Shown here piece after piece: positions 38,301 to 50,050 of a stretch of DNA of 64,000 nt (within the stretch, counting starts at the first letter, position 1; each line of letters begins with the position of its first letter). The translations under genes and the position numbers were made by a program. Source of the DNA: Coriaria nepalensis (Eukaryota > Streptophyta > Magnoliopsida > Cucurbitales > Coriariaceae). Location of the stretch: contig CP114490.1 of the NCBI GenBank assembly GCA_027186245.1, positions 6,146,501 through 6,210,500 on the forward strand. The letters run 5' to 3'. The notes under the pieces were generated by a model, which was not told where the DNA came from, did not search any database, and worked only from the letters and a program-made list of their open reading frames with translations.

Positions 38301-40850
38301 GAATTCGTCGGAACCTCATTCATATTATTTAGAGGCTTGAAGAGTCTCATTGATTTGAGTTTCAAGTAAAACAAATGCACACGTTTACTTCAAAGATTAT
38401 TAGAATGTTATGCCCGAAACTTGTGTCTGAAATACGAAAGTAGACTTCGGTCGAACCTCATTCAAATTGTTTTGTGGCTTCAGGAGACTTATTGAAATGA
38501 TTTTCAGGCGAAATAAATGGACATGTGTCCTTCAAAGATCACTAGCAAGTTATGCACAAAATTTGTGTTTGATATGCGAAAATAGAATTCGTCGGAACCT
38601 CATTCATATTAGTTAGTGGCTTGAAGAGTCCCATTGATTTGAGTTTCAGGTAAAACAAATGCACACGTTTACAACAAAGATCATTAGAATGTTTTGCCTG
38701 AAAATTTTGTCTAAAATACGAAAGTCGACTTCATTCGAACCACATTCAAAATGGTTTAGAGGCTTCAGGAGACTTATTGAAATGATTTTCAGGTGAAATA
38801 AATGCACTTGTGTCCTTCAAAGATCAGTAGCAAGTTATGCACAAAATTTGTGTTTGATGTGCGAAAATAGAATTCGTCGGAACCTCATTCATATTATTTA
38901 GTTGTTTGAAGAGTCTCATTGATTTGAGTTTCAGGTAAAAAAAATGCACACGTTTACTTCAAAGATTATTAGAATGGTTTGCCCGAAAATTGTGTCTGAG
39001 ATACGAAAGTAGACTTCGGCCGAACCTCATTCAAATTGTTTAGTGGCTTCAGGAGACTTATTGAAATGATTTTCAGGTGAAATAAATGCACATGTGTCCT
39101 TCAAAGATCATTAGCAAGTTATGCACAAAATTTGTGTTTGATGTGCGAAAATAGAATTCGTCAGAATCTCAGTCATATTATTTAGTGGCTTGAAGAGTCT
39201 CATTGATTTGACTTTCAGGTAAATCAAATGCACACGTTTACTACAGAGATCATTGGAATGTTTTGCCTGAAACTTGTGTCTGATATACAAAAGTAGACTT
39301 CATTCGAACCTCATTCAAATGGTTGAGTGGCTTCAGGAGACTTATTGAAATGATTTTCAGGTGAAATAAATTCACATGTGTCCTTCAAAGATCATTAGCA
39401 AGTTATGCACAGAATTTGTGTTTGATGTGCGAAAATAGAATTCGTCGGAACCTCATTCATATTATTTAGTGGCTTGAAGAGACTCATTGATTTGAGTTTC
39501 AGGAAAACAAATGCACAGGTTTACTACAAAGATCATTAGAATGTTTTGCCTGAAACTTGTGTTTGAAATACGAAAGTAGACTTCATTCGAACCTCATTCA
39601 AATGGTTTAGTGGCTTCAGGAGACTTATTGAAATGATTTTCAGGCGAAATAAATGCACATGTGTCCTTCAAATATCACTAGCAAGTTATGCACAAAATTT
39701 GTGTTTGATATGCGGAAATAGAATTCGTCTAAACCTCATTCATATTATTTAGTGGCTTGAAGAGTCTCATTGATTTGAGTTTCAGGTAAAATAAATGCAC
39801 ACGTTTACTACAAAGATCATTAGATTGTTTTGCCTGAAACTTCTGTCTGATATACAAAAGTAGACTTCATTTGAACCTCATTCAAATGGTTGAGTGGCTT
39901 CAAGAGACTTATTGAAATGGTTTTCATCTGAAATAAATGCATATGTGTCCTTCAAAGATGACTAGCAAGTTATGCAAAAATTTGTGTTTGATATGCGAAA
40001 ATAGAATTCATCGGAACCTCATTCATATTATTTAGTGGCTTGAAGAGTCTCATTGATTTGAGTTTAAGGTAAAACAAATGCACACCTTTGCTACAAAGAT
40101 TATTAGAATGTTTTGCCCGAAACTTGTGTCAGAAATACGAAAGTAGACTTCATTCAGACCTCATTCAAGTGGTTGAGTGGCTTCAGGAGACTTATTAAAA
40201 TGATTTTCTGGTGAAAGAAATGCACATGTGTCCTTCAAAGATCACTAGCAAGTTATGCACAAAATTTGTGTTTGATGTCCGAAAATAGAATTCGTCGGAA
40301 CCTCATTCATACTATTTAGTTGCTTTAAAAGACTCATTGATTTGAGTTTCAGGAAAACAAATGCACACGTTTACTTCAAAGATCATTAGGATATTTTGCC
40401 TGAAACTTGTGTCTGAAATACGAAAGTAGACTTCATTCAAATCTCATTCAAATGGTTGAGTGGCTACAGGAGACTTATTGAAATGATTTTCAGGTGAAAT
40501 AAATGCACATGTGTCCTTCAAAGATCAGTCGAAAGTTATGCACAAAATTTGTGTTTGATGTGCGAAAATAGAATTCGTCGGAACCTCATATAGAGGCTTG
40601 AAGAGTCTCATTGATTTGAGTTTCAGGTAAAACAAATGCACACGTTTACTTCAAAGATTATTAGAATGTTATGCCCGAAACTTGTGTCTGAAATACGAAA
40701 GTAGACTTCGGTCGAACCTCATTCAAATTGTTTTGTGGCTTCAGGAGACTTATTGAAATGATTTTCAGGCGAAATAAATGCACATGTGTCCTTCAAAGAT
40801 CACTAGCAAGTTATGCACAAAATTTGTGTTTGATATGCGAAAATAGAATT
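32348..40850 (+). repeat. Satellite block with mixed higher-order lags
   Basis: Local marks are gactttcaggtaaatc and cagtcatattattt in B, and gagtggctacagg in A at 32807, 33364, 34499, 38192 and 40462. Lags of 1135 bp (33.3-33.67 kb against 34.43-34.8 kb), about 3125 bp (35.6-36.3 against 38.7-39.4 kb) and about 2.25-2.27 kb (38.2-39.4 against 40.5-41.4 kb) are visible. A B monomer at about 40581 has lost 9 bp (gaacctcatatagagg). No gene or foreign insertion is seen. Confidence 0.78.
34690..35440 (+). repeat. Near-identical tandem dimers, 284-bp lag
   Basis: The strings tgttttgtgg (A), aaatggacatgtgtcc (A), gcgaagatagaattcatc (A end), ggaaactcattcatatt (B) and acatcaaagattattag (B) recur at exactly 284-bp steps around 34756, 35040 and 35324. 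Differences between the dimers are single bases (ggcctcagg against ggcttcagg; aaatgcacac against aattcacac). This is a recent dimer-by-dimer amplification. The gcgaagatagaattcatc variant also appears alone at 45387, over 10 kb away. Confidence 0.87.
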
Positions 40851-40865
40851 CGTCGGAACCTCATT

Positions 40866-42856
40866 CATATTATTTAGTGGCTTGAAGAGTCCCATTGATT
40901 TGAGTTCCAGGTCAAACAAATGCACACGTTTACTACAAAGATCATTAGAATGTTTTGCCTGAAACTTTTGTCTAAAATACGAAAGTAGACTTCATTCGAA
41001 CCACATTCAAAATGCTTTAGTGGCTTCAGGAGACTTATTGAAATGATTTTCAGGTGAAATAAATGCACTTATGTCCTTCAAAGATCAGTAGCAAGTTATG
41101 CACAAAATTTGTGCTTGATGTGCGAAAATAGAATTCGTCGGAACCTCATTCATATTATTTAGTGGTTTGAAGAGTCTTATTGATTTGAGTTTCAGGTAAA
41201 ACAAATGCACACGTTTACTTCAAAGATTATTAGAATGGTTTGCCCGAAAATTGTGTCTGAGATACGAAAGTAGACTTCGGTCGAACCTCATTCAAATTGT
41301 TTAGTGGCTTCAGGAGACTTATTGAAATGATTTTCAGGTGAAATAAATGCACATGTGTCCTTCAAAGATCATTAGCAAGTTATGCACAAAATTTGTGTTT
41401 GATGTGCGAAAATAGAATTCGTCAGAATCTCAGTCATATTATTTTGTGGCTTGAAGAGTCTCATTGATTTGACTTTCAGGTAAATCAAATGCACACGTTT
41501 ACTACAGAGATCATTGGAATGTTTTGCCTGAAACTTGTGTCTGATATACAAAAGTAGACTTCATTTGAACCTCATTCAAATGGTTGAGTGGCTTCAGGAG
41601 ACTTATTGAAATGATTTTCAGGTGAAATAAATTCACATGTGTCCTTCAAATATCACTAGCAAGTTATGCACAAAATTTGTGTTTGATATGCGGAAATAGA
41701 ATTCATCTGAACCTCATTCATATTATTTAGTGGCTTGAAGAGTCTCATTGATTTGAGTTTCAGGTAAAGTAAATGCACACGTTTACTACAAAGATCATTA
41801 GATTGTTTTGCCTGAAACTTCTGTCCGAGATACGAAAGTAGACTTTAGTCGAACCTCATTTAAAATAGTTGAGTGGCTTCAGGAGACTTATTGAAATGAT
41901 TTTCAGGAGAAATAAATGCACATGTGTCCTTCAAAGATCATTAGCAAGTTATGCACAAAATTTGTGTTTGATGTGCGAAAATAGAATTCGTCGGAATCTC
42001 AGTCATATTATTTAGTTGCTTGAAGAGTCTCATTGATTTCACTTTCAGGTAAATCAAATGCACACGTTTACTATAGAGATCATTAGAATGTTTTGCCTGA
42101 AATTTGTGTCTGATATACAAAAGTAGACTTCATTCGAACCTCATTCAAATGGTTGAGTGGCTTCAAGAGACTTATTGAAATGGTTTTCATCTGAAATAAA
42201 TGCATATGTGTCCTTCAAAGATGACTAGCAAGTTATGCACAAAATTTGTGTTTGATATGCGAAAATAGAATTCATCGGAACCTCATTCATATTATTTAGT
42301 GGCTTGAAGAGTCTCATTGATTTGAGTTTAAGGTAAAACAAATGCACACCTTTGCTACAAAGATTATTAGAATGTTTTGCCCGAAACTTGTGTTTGAAAT
42401 ACGAAAGTAGACTTCATTCAAACCTCATTCAAAATGGTTTAGTGGCTTCAGGAGACTTATTGAAATGATTTTCAGGTGAAATAAATTTACATTTGTCCTT
42501 CAAAGATCATTAGCAAGTTATGCACAAAATTTGTGTTTGATGTGCGAAAATAGAATTCGTCGGAACCTCATTCATATTATTTAGTGGCTTGAAGAGACTC
42601 ATTGATTTGAGTTTCAGGAAAACAAATGCACAAGTTTACTTCAAAGATCATTAGAATATTTTGCCCGAAACTTGTGTTTGAAATACGAAAGTAGACTTCA
42701 TTCGAACCTCATTCAAAATGGTTTAGTGGCTTCAGGAGACTTATTGAAATGATTTTCAGGTGAAATAAATGCACATGTGTCCTTCAAAGATCACTAGCAA
42801 GTTATGCACAAAATTTGTGTGTGATATGCGAAAATAGAATTCGTCGGAACCTCATT
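40866..42856 (+). repeat. 14-monomer higher-order unit, copy 1 (1991 bp)
   Basis: This unit is followed directly by a second copy with a constant lag of 1991 bp at every marker checked: gagttccaggtcaaac, cttttgtctaaaatacg, aaatgctttagtgg, ttcatctgaaataaatg (42187 against 44178), agtttaaggtaaaac and ttcaaatatcactagc. I count roughly a dozen single-base differences over 1991 bp by eye. The length is 14 monomers plus 3 bp. It is the cleanest long higher-order tandem pair in the window. Confidence 0.9.
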
Positions 42857-44847
42857 CATATTATTTAGTGGCTTGAAGAGTCCCATTGATTTGAGTTCCA
42901 GGTCAAACAAATGCACACGTTTACTACAAAGATCATTAGAATGTTTTGCCTGAAACTTTTGTCTAAAATACGAAAGTGGACTTCATTCGAACCACATTCA
43001 AAATGCTTTAGTGGCTTCAGGAGACTTATTGAAATGATTTTCAGGTGAAATAAATGCACTTGTGTCCTTCAAAGATCAGTAGCAAGTTATGCACAAAATT
43101 TGTGTTTGATGTGCGAAAATAGAATTCGTCGGAACCTCATTCATATTATTTAGTGGTTTGAAGAGTCTTATTGATTTGAGTTTCAGGTAAAACAAATGCA
43201 CACGTTTACTTCAAAGATTATTAGAATGGTTTGCCCGAAAATTGTGTCTGAGATACGAAAGTAGACTTCGGTCGAACCTCATTCAAATTGTTTAGTGGCT
43301 TCAGGAGACTTATTGAAATGATTTTCAGGTGAAATAAATGCACATGTGTCCTTCAAAGATCATTAGCAAGTTATGCACAAAATTTGTGTTTGATGTGCGA
43401 AAATAGAATTCGTCAGAATCTCAGTCATATTATTTAGTGGCTTGAAGAGTCTCATTGATTTGACTTTCAGGTAAATCAAATGCACACGTTTACTATAGAG
43501 ATCATTGGAATGTTTTGCCTGAAACTTGTGTCTGATATACAAAAGTAGACTTCATTTGAACCTCATTCAAATGGTTGAGTGGCTTCAGGAGACTTATTGA
43601 AATGATTTTCAGGTGAAATAAATTCACATGTGTCCTTCAAATATCACTAGCAAGTTATGCACAAAATTTGTGTTTGATATGCGGAAATAGAATTCATCTG
43701 AACCTCATTCATATTATTTAGTGGCTTGAAGAGTCTCATTGATTTGAGTTTCAGGTAAAGTAAATGCACACGTTTACTACAAAGATCATTAGATTGTTTT
43801 GCCTGAAACTTCTGTCTGAAATACGAAAGTAGACTTTAGTCGAACCTCATTTAAAATAGTTGAGTGGCTTCAGGAGACTTATTGAAATGATTTTCAGGAG
43901 AAATAAATGCACATGTGTCCTTCAAAGATCATTAGCAAGTTATGCACAAAATTTGTGTTTGATGTGCGAAAATAGAATTCGTCGGAATCTCAGTCATATT
44001 ATTTAGTTGCTTGAAGAGTCTCATTGATTTCACTTTCAGGTAAATCAAATGCACACGTTTACTATAGAGATCATTAGAATGTTTTGCCTGAAATTTGTGT
44101 ATGATATACAAAAGTAGACTTCATTCGAACCTCATTCAAATGGTTGAGTGGCTTCAAGAGACTTATTGAAATGGTTTTCATCTGAAATAAATGCATATGT
44201 GTCCTTCAAAGATGACTAGCAAGTTATGCACAAAATTTGTGTTTGATATGCGAAAATAGAATTCATCGGAACCTCATTCATATTATTTAGTGGCTTGAAG
44301 AGTCTCATTGATTTGAGTTTAAGGTAAAACAAATGCACACCTTTGCTACAAAGATTATTAGAATGTTTTGCCCGAAACTTGTGTTTGAAATACGAAAGTA
44401 GACTTCATTCGAACCTCATTCAAAATGGTTTAGTGGCTTCAGGAGACTTATTGAAATGATTTTCAGGTGAAATAAATTTACATGTGTCCTTCAAAGATCA
44501 TTAGCAAGTTATGCACAAAATTTGTGTTTGATGTGCGAAAATAGAATTCGTCGGAACCTCATTCATATTATTTAGTGGCTTGAAGAGACTCATTGATTTG
44601 AGTTTCAGGAAAACAAATGCACAGGTTTACTTCAAAGATCATTAGAATGTTTTGCCCGAAACTTGTGTTTGAAATACGAAAGTAGACTTCATTCGAACCT
44701 CATTCAAAATGGTTTAGTGGCTTCAGGAGACTTATTGAAATGATTTTCAGGTGAAATAAATGCACATGTGTCCTTCAAAGATCACTAGCAAGTTATGCAC
44801 AAAATTTGTGTTTGATATGCGAAAATAGAATTCGTCGGAACCTCATT
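42857..44847 (+). repeat. 14-monomer higher-order unit, copy 2 (1991 bp)
   Basis: This copy matches 40866-42856 until about 44848, where the next B monomer reads tatttaatggc and lacks the gagttccagg mark, so there is no third full copy. Differences from copy 1 include acttgtgtcc for acttatgtcc, tatttagtggc for tattttgtggc near 43433, and ctgtctgaaatacg for ctgtccgagatacg. The minus-strand 64-codon frames at 40874 and 42865 are duplicate by-products of this repeat. Confidence 0.9.
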
Positions 44848-47176
44848 CATATTATTTAATGGCTTGAAGAGTCTCATTGATTTGAGTTTCAGGTAAAACA
44901 AATGCACAGGTTTACTTCAAAGATCATTAGAATGTTTTGCCTGAAACTTGTGTCTGAAATACGAAAGTAGACTTCATTCGAACCTCATTCAAATGGTTGA
45001 GTGGCTTCAGGAGACTTATTCAAATGATTTTCAGGCGAAATAAATGCACATGTGTCCTTCAAAGATCACTAGCAAGTTATGCAAAAAATTTGTGTTTGAT
45101 GTGCGAAAATAGAATTCGTCGGAACCTCATTCATATTATTTGGTGGCTTGAAGAGACTCATTGTTTTGAGTTTCAAGTAAAACAAATTCACACGTTTACT
45201 TCAAAGATCATTAGAATGTTATGTCCAAAACTTGTGTCAGAAATACGAAAGTAGACTTCATTCAGACCTCATTCAAGTGGTTGAGTGGCTTCAGGAGACT
45301 TATTAAAATGATTTTCTGGTGAAAGAAATGCACATGTGTCCTTCAAAGATCACTAGCAAGTTATGCACAAAATTTGTGTTTGATGTGCGAAGATAGAATT
45401 CATCGGAAACTCATTCATATTATTTGGTGGCTTGAAGAGACTCATTGATTTGAGTTTCAGGTAAAACAAATTCACACGTTTACATCAAAGATCATTAGAA
45501 TGTTATGTCCAAAACTTGTGTCAGAAATACGAAAGTAGATTTCATTCGAACCTCATTTAAGTGGTTGAGTGGCTTCAGGAGACTTATTAAAATGATTTTC
45601 CGGTGAAATAAATGCACATGTGTCCTCCAAAGATCACTAGCAAGTTATGCACAAAATTTTTGTTTGATGTGCGAAAATAGAATTCGTCGGAACCTCATTC
45701 ATATTATTTAGTGGCTTCAAGAGTCTCATTGATTTGAGTTTTAGGTAAAAAAAAAATGCACACGTTTACTTCAAAGATCATTAGAATGTTATGCCCGAAA
45801 CTTGGGTCTGAAATACGAAAGTAGACTTCATTCGAACCACATTCAAAATGGTTTAGTGGCTTCAGGAGACTTATTGAAATGATTTTCAGGTGAAATAAAT
45901 GCACATGTGTCCTTCAAAGATCACTACCAAGTTATGCACAAAATTTGTGTTTGATATGCGAAAATAGAATTTGTCGGAACCTCATTCATATTATTTAGTG
46001 GCTTGAAGAGTCTCATTGATTTGAGTTTCGGGTAAAACAAATGCACACGTTTACTACAAAGATCATTAGAATGGTTTGCCTGAAACTTCTGTCTGAAATA
46101 CGAAAGTAGACTTCAGTCGAACCTCATTTACAATAGTTTAGTGGCTTCAGGAGACTTATTGAAATGATTTTCAGGCGAAATAAATGCACATGTGTCCTTC
46201 AAAGATCATTAGCAAGTTATGCACAAAATTTGTGTTTGATGTGCGAAAATAGAATTCGTCAGAATCTCAGTCATATTATTTAGTGGCTTGAAGAGTCTCA
46301 TTGATTTGACTTTCAGGTAAATAAAATGCACTCGTTTACTATAGAGATCATTAGAATGTTTTGCCTAAAACTTGTGTCTGATATACAAAAGTAGACTTCA
46401 TCCGAACCTCATTCAAATGGTTGAGTGGCTTCAGGTGACTTATTGAAATGATTTTCAAGTGAAATAAATGCACATGTGTCCTTCAAAGATCACTAGCAAG
46501 TTATGCCCAGAATTTGTGTTTGATATGCGAAAATAGAATTCGTCGGAACCTCATTCATATTATTTAGTGGCTTGAAGAGTCCCATTGATTTGAGTTTTAG
46601 GTAAAACAAATGCACACGTTTACTACAAAGATCATTAGAATGTTTTGCCTGAAACTTTTGTCTAAAATACCAAAGTAGACTTCATTCGAACCACATTCAA
46701 AATGGTTTAGTGGCTTTAGGAGACTTATTGAAATGATTTTCAGGTGAAATAAATGCACATGTGTCCTTCAAATATCAGTAGCAAGTTATGCACAAAATTT
46801 GTGTTTGATGTGCGAAAATAGAATTCGTCGGAACCTCATTCATATTATTTAGTGGCTTTAAGAGACTCATTGATTTGAGTTTCAGGAAAACAAATGCACA
46901 CGTTTACTTCAAAGATCATTAGGATGTTTTGCCTGAAACTTGTGTCTGAAATACGAAAGTAGACTTCATTCGAACCTCATTCAATTGGTTGAGTGGCTTC
47001 AGGAGACTTATTGAAATGATTTTCAGGTGAAATAAATGCACATGTGTCCTTCAAAGATCAGTAGCAAGTAATGCACAAAATTTGTATTTGATGTGCGAAA
47101 ATAGAATTCGTCGGAACCTCATTCATATTATTTAGTGGCTTGAACAGTCTCATTGATTTGAGTTTCAGGTAAAACA
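44848..47176 (+). repeat. Mixed satellite block with copies of distant variants
   Basis: Dimers are regular but patchwork. About 45238-45398 (ttcagacctcattcaagtgg, tgattttctggtgaaag) matches 40130-40290 at a lag near 5.1 kb. The gcgaagatagaattcatc monomer at 45387 matches those at 34883 and 35167. A B monomer near 45745 carries a run of ten a's in place of aaaac-aaa. The variant cttttgtctaaaatac recurs at 46671. No gene or insertion is seen. Confidence 0.72.
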
Positions 47177-48410
47177 AATGCACACATTTACTTCAAAGAT
47201 CATTAGAATGTTTTGCCCAAAACTTGTGTTTGAAATACGAAAGTAGACTTCATTCGAACCTCATTCAAATGGTTGGGTGGCTTCAGGAGACTTATTGAAA
47301 TGATTTTCAGGTGAAATAAATGCACATGTGTCCTTCAAAGATCATTAGCAATTTATGCACAAAATTTGTGTTTGATATGCAAAAACAGAATTCGTCGAAC
47401 CTCATTCATATTATTTAGTGGCTTGAAGAGACTCATTGATTTGAGTTTCAGGAAAACAAATGCACACGTTTACTTCAAAGATCATTAGGATGTTTTGCCT
47501 GAAACTTGTGTGTGAAATACGAAAGTATACTTCATTCGAATTTCATTCAAAATGGTTTAGTGGCTTCAGGAGACTCATTGAAATGATTTTCGGGTGAAAT
47601 AAATTCACATGTGTCCTTCACAGATCACTAGCAAGTTATACACAAAATTTGTGTTTGATTTGCGATAATAGAATTAGTTGGAACCTCATTCATATGATTT
47701 AGTGGCTAGAGGAAACTCATTGATTTGAGTTTCAGGTAAAACAAATGCACACGTTTACTAAAAAGATCATTAGAATGTTTTGCCCGAAACTTGTGTCTGA
47801 AATATGAAAGTAGACTTCATTCGAACCTCGTTCAAATGGTTTAGTGGCTTCAGGAGACTTATTGAATGCTTTTCAGGTGAAATAAATGCATATGTGTCCT
47901 TCAAAGATTACTAGCAAGTTATGCACAAAATTTGTGTTTGATGTGCAATAATAGAATCCGTCGGAACCTCATTCATATTATTTAGTGGCTTGAGGAGACT
48001 CATTGATTTGAGTTTCGGGAAAAACAAATGCACACGTTTACTTCAAAGATCATTAGAATGTTTTGCGTGAAACTTGTGTTTGAAATACGAAAGTAGACTT
48101 CATTCGAACCTCATTCAAAATGGTTTAGTGGCTTCAGGGAACTAAATGCACATGTGTCTTTCAAAGGTCACTTGTAAGTTATGCACAAAATTTTGTGTTT
48201 GATGTGCGATAATAGAATTAGTTGGAACCGCATTCATAAGATTTAGTGGCTAGAGGAGACTCATTGATTTGAGTTTCAGGTAAAACAAGTGCACACATTT
48301 ACTACAAAGATCATTAGAATGTTTTGCCCGAAACTTTTGTTTGAAATACGAAATTAGATTTCATTCGAACCTCATTCAAATGGTTGAGTGGCTTCAGGAG
48401 ATTTATTGAA
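47177..48410 (+). repeat. Right copy of the 25081-26640 segment (lag ~22.1 kb)
   Basis: The same private marks as the left copy are present in the same order. Compared with it, this copy lacks one whole dimer and carries a 25-bp deletion at about 48138, where ttcagggaactaaatgc joins two cagg strings that normally flank the gagacttattgaaatgatttt part. It also has an extra t in aaaattttgtg. Both changes follow the segmental copying or mark differential loss. Confidence 0.87.
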
Positions 48411-50050
48411 ATGGTTTTCAGCTGAAATTAATGCACATGTGTCCTTCAAAGATCCCTAGCAAGTAATGCACAAAATTTGTGTTTGATGTGCGATAATAGA
48501 ATTCGTCGAAACCTCATTCATATGATTTAGTGGTTTGAAGAGTCTCATTGATTTGAGTTTAAGGTAAAACAAATGCACACGTTTACTACAAAGATCATTA
48601 GAATGTTTTGCCCGAAACTTGTGTCTGAAATACGAAAGTAGACTTCATTCGAACCTCATTCAAAATGCTTTAGTGGCTTCAGGAGACTTATTGAAATGAT
48701 TTTCAGGTGAAATAAATGCACATGTGTCCTTCAATGATCACTAGCAAGTTATGCACAAAATTTGTGTTTGATGTGCGATAAAAGAATTCGTCGGAACCTC
48801 ATTCATATGATTTCATGGCTGATTTGAGTTTAAGGTAAAACAAATGCACACGTTTACTACAAAGATCATTAGAATGTTATGCCCGAAACTTCTGTCTGAA
48901 ATACGAAAGTAGACTTCATTCGAACCACATTCAAAATGGTTTAGTGGCTTCAGAAGACTTATTGAAATGATTTTCAGATGAAATAAATGCACATGTCCTT
49001 CAAAGATCACTAGCAAGTTATGCACAAAATTTGTGTTTGATGTGCGAAAATAGAATTCGTCGGAACCTCATTCATATTATTTAGTGGCTTGAAGAGTCTC
49101 ATTGATTTGAGTTTCAGGTAAAACAAATGCACACGTTTACTACAAAGATCATTAGAATGTTTTGCCTGGAACTTCTGTCTGAAATACGAAAGTAGACTTC
49201 ATTCAAACCACATTCAAAATGGTTTAGTGGCTTCAGGAGACTTATTGAAATGATTTTCAGGTGAAATAAATGCACATGTGTCCTTCAAAGATCAGTAGCA
49301 AGTTATGCACAAAATTTGTGTTTGATGTGCGAAAATAGAATTCGTCAGAACCTCATTCATATTATTTAGTGGCTTGAACAGTCTCATTGATTTGAGTTTC
49401 AGGTAAAACAAATGCACACGTTTACTTTAAAGATTATTAGAATGTTATGCCCGAAACTTGTGTCTGAAATACGAAAGTAGACTTCGGTCGAACCTCATTC
49501 GAATTGTTTAGTGGCTTTAGGAGACTTATTGAAATGATTTTCAGGTGAAATAAATGCACATGTGTCCTTCAAAAATCATTAGCAAGTTATGCATAAAATT
49601 TGTGTTTGATGTGCGAAAATCGAATTCGTCGGAATCTCAGTCATATTATTTAGTGCCTTGAAGAGTCTCATTGATTTGACTTTCAGGTAAATCAAATGCA
49701 CACGTTTACTACAGAGATCATTAGAATGTTTTGCCCGAAACTTGTGTCTGATATACAAAAGTAGACTTCATCCGAACCTCATTCAAATGGTTGAGTGGCT
49801 TCAGGAGACTTATTGAAGTTATTTTCAAGTGAAATAAATGCACATGTGTCCTTCAAAAATCATTAGCAAGTTATGCACAAAATTTGTGTTTGATATGCGA
49901 AAATAGAATTCGTCGGAACCTCATTCATATTATTTAGTGGCCTGAAGAGTCTCATTGATTTGAGTTTCAGGTAAAACAAATGCACACGTTTACTACAAAG
50001 ATCATTAGAATGTTTTGCCTGAAACTTCTGTCTGAAATACGAAAGTAGAC
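48411..50050 (+). repeat. Satellite block with small deletions and a 16.4-kb distant match
   Basis: A B monomer at about 48800-48840 has lost about 14 bp (ttcatggctgatttgag), and an A monomer near 48990 has lost a tg pair (gcacatgtcc). Segment 49422-49677 matches 32990-33245: both have cttcggtcgaacc, attcgaattgtttag, gcataaaatttg, gcgaaaatcgaattc and tagtgccttgaag. Other dimers are ordinary. Confidence 0.75.

Noticed and set aside
45745..45760. Run of ten a's as a polyadenylation tail or retroposon end
   Set aside because: It replaces the usual aaaacaaa of a B monomer and both sides continue in normal satellite register, so it is a local base change or slippage.
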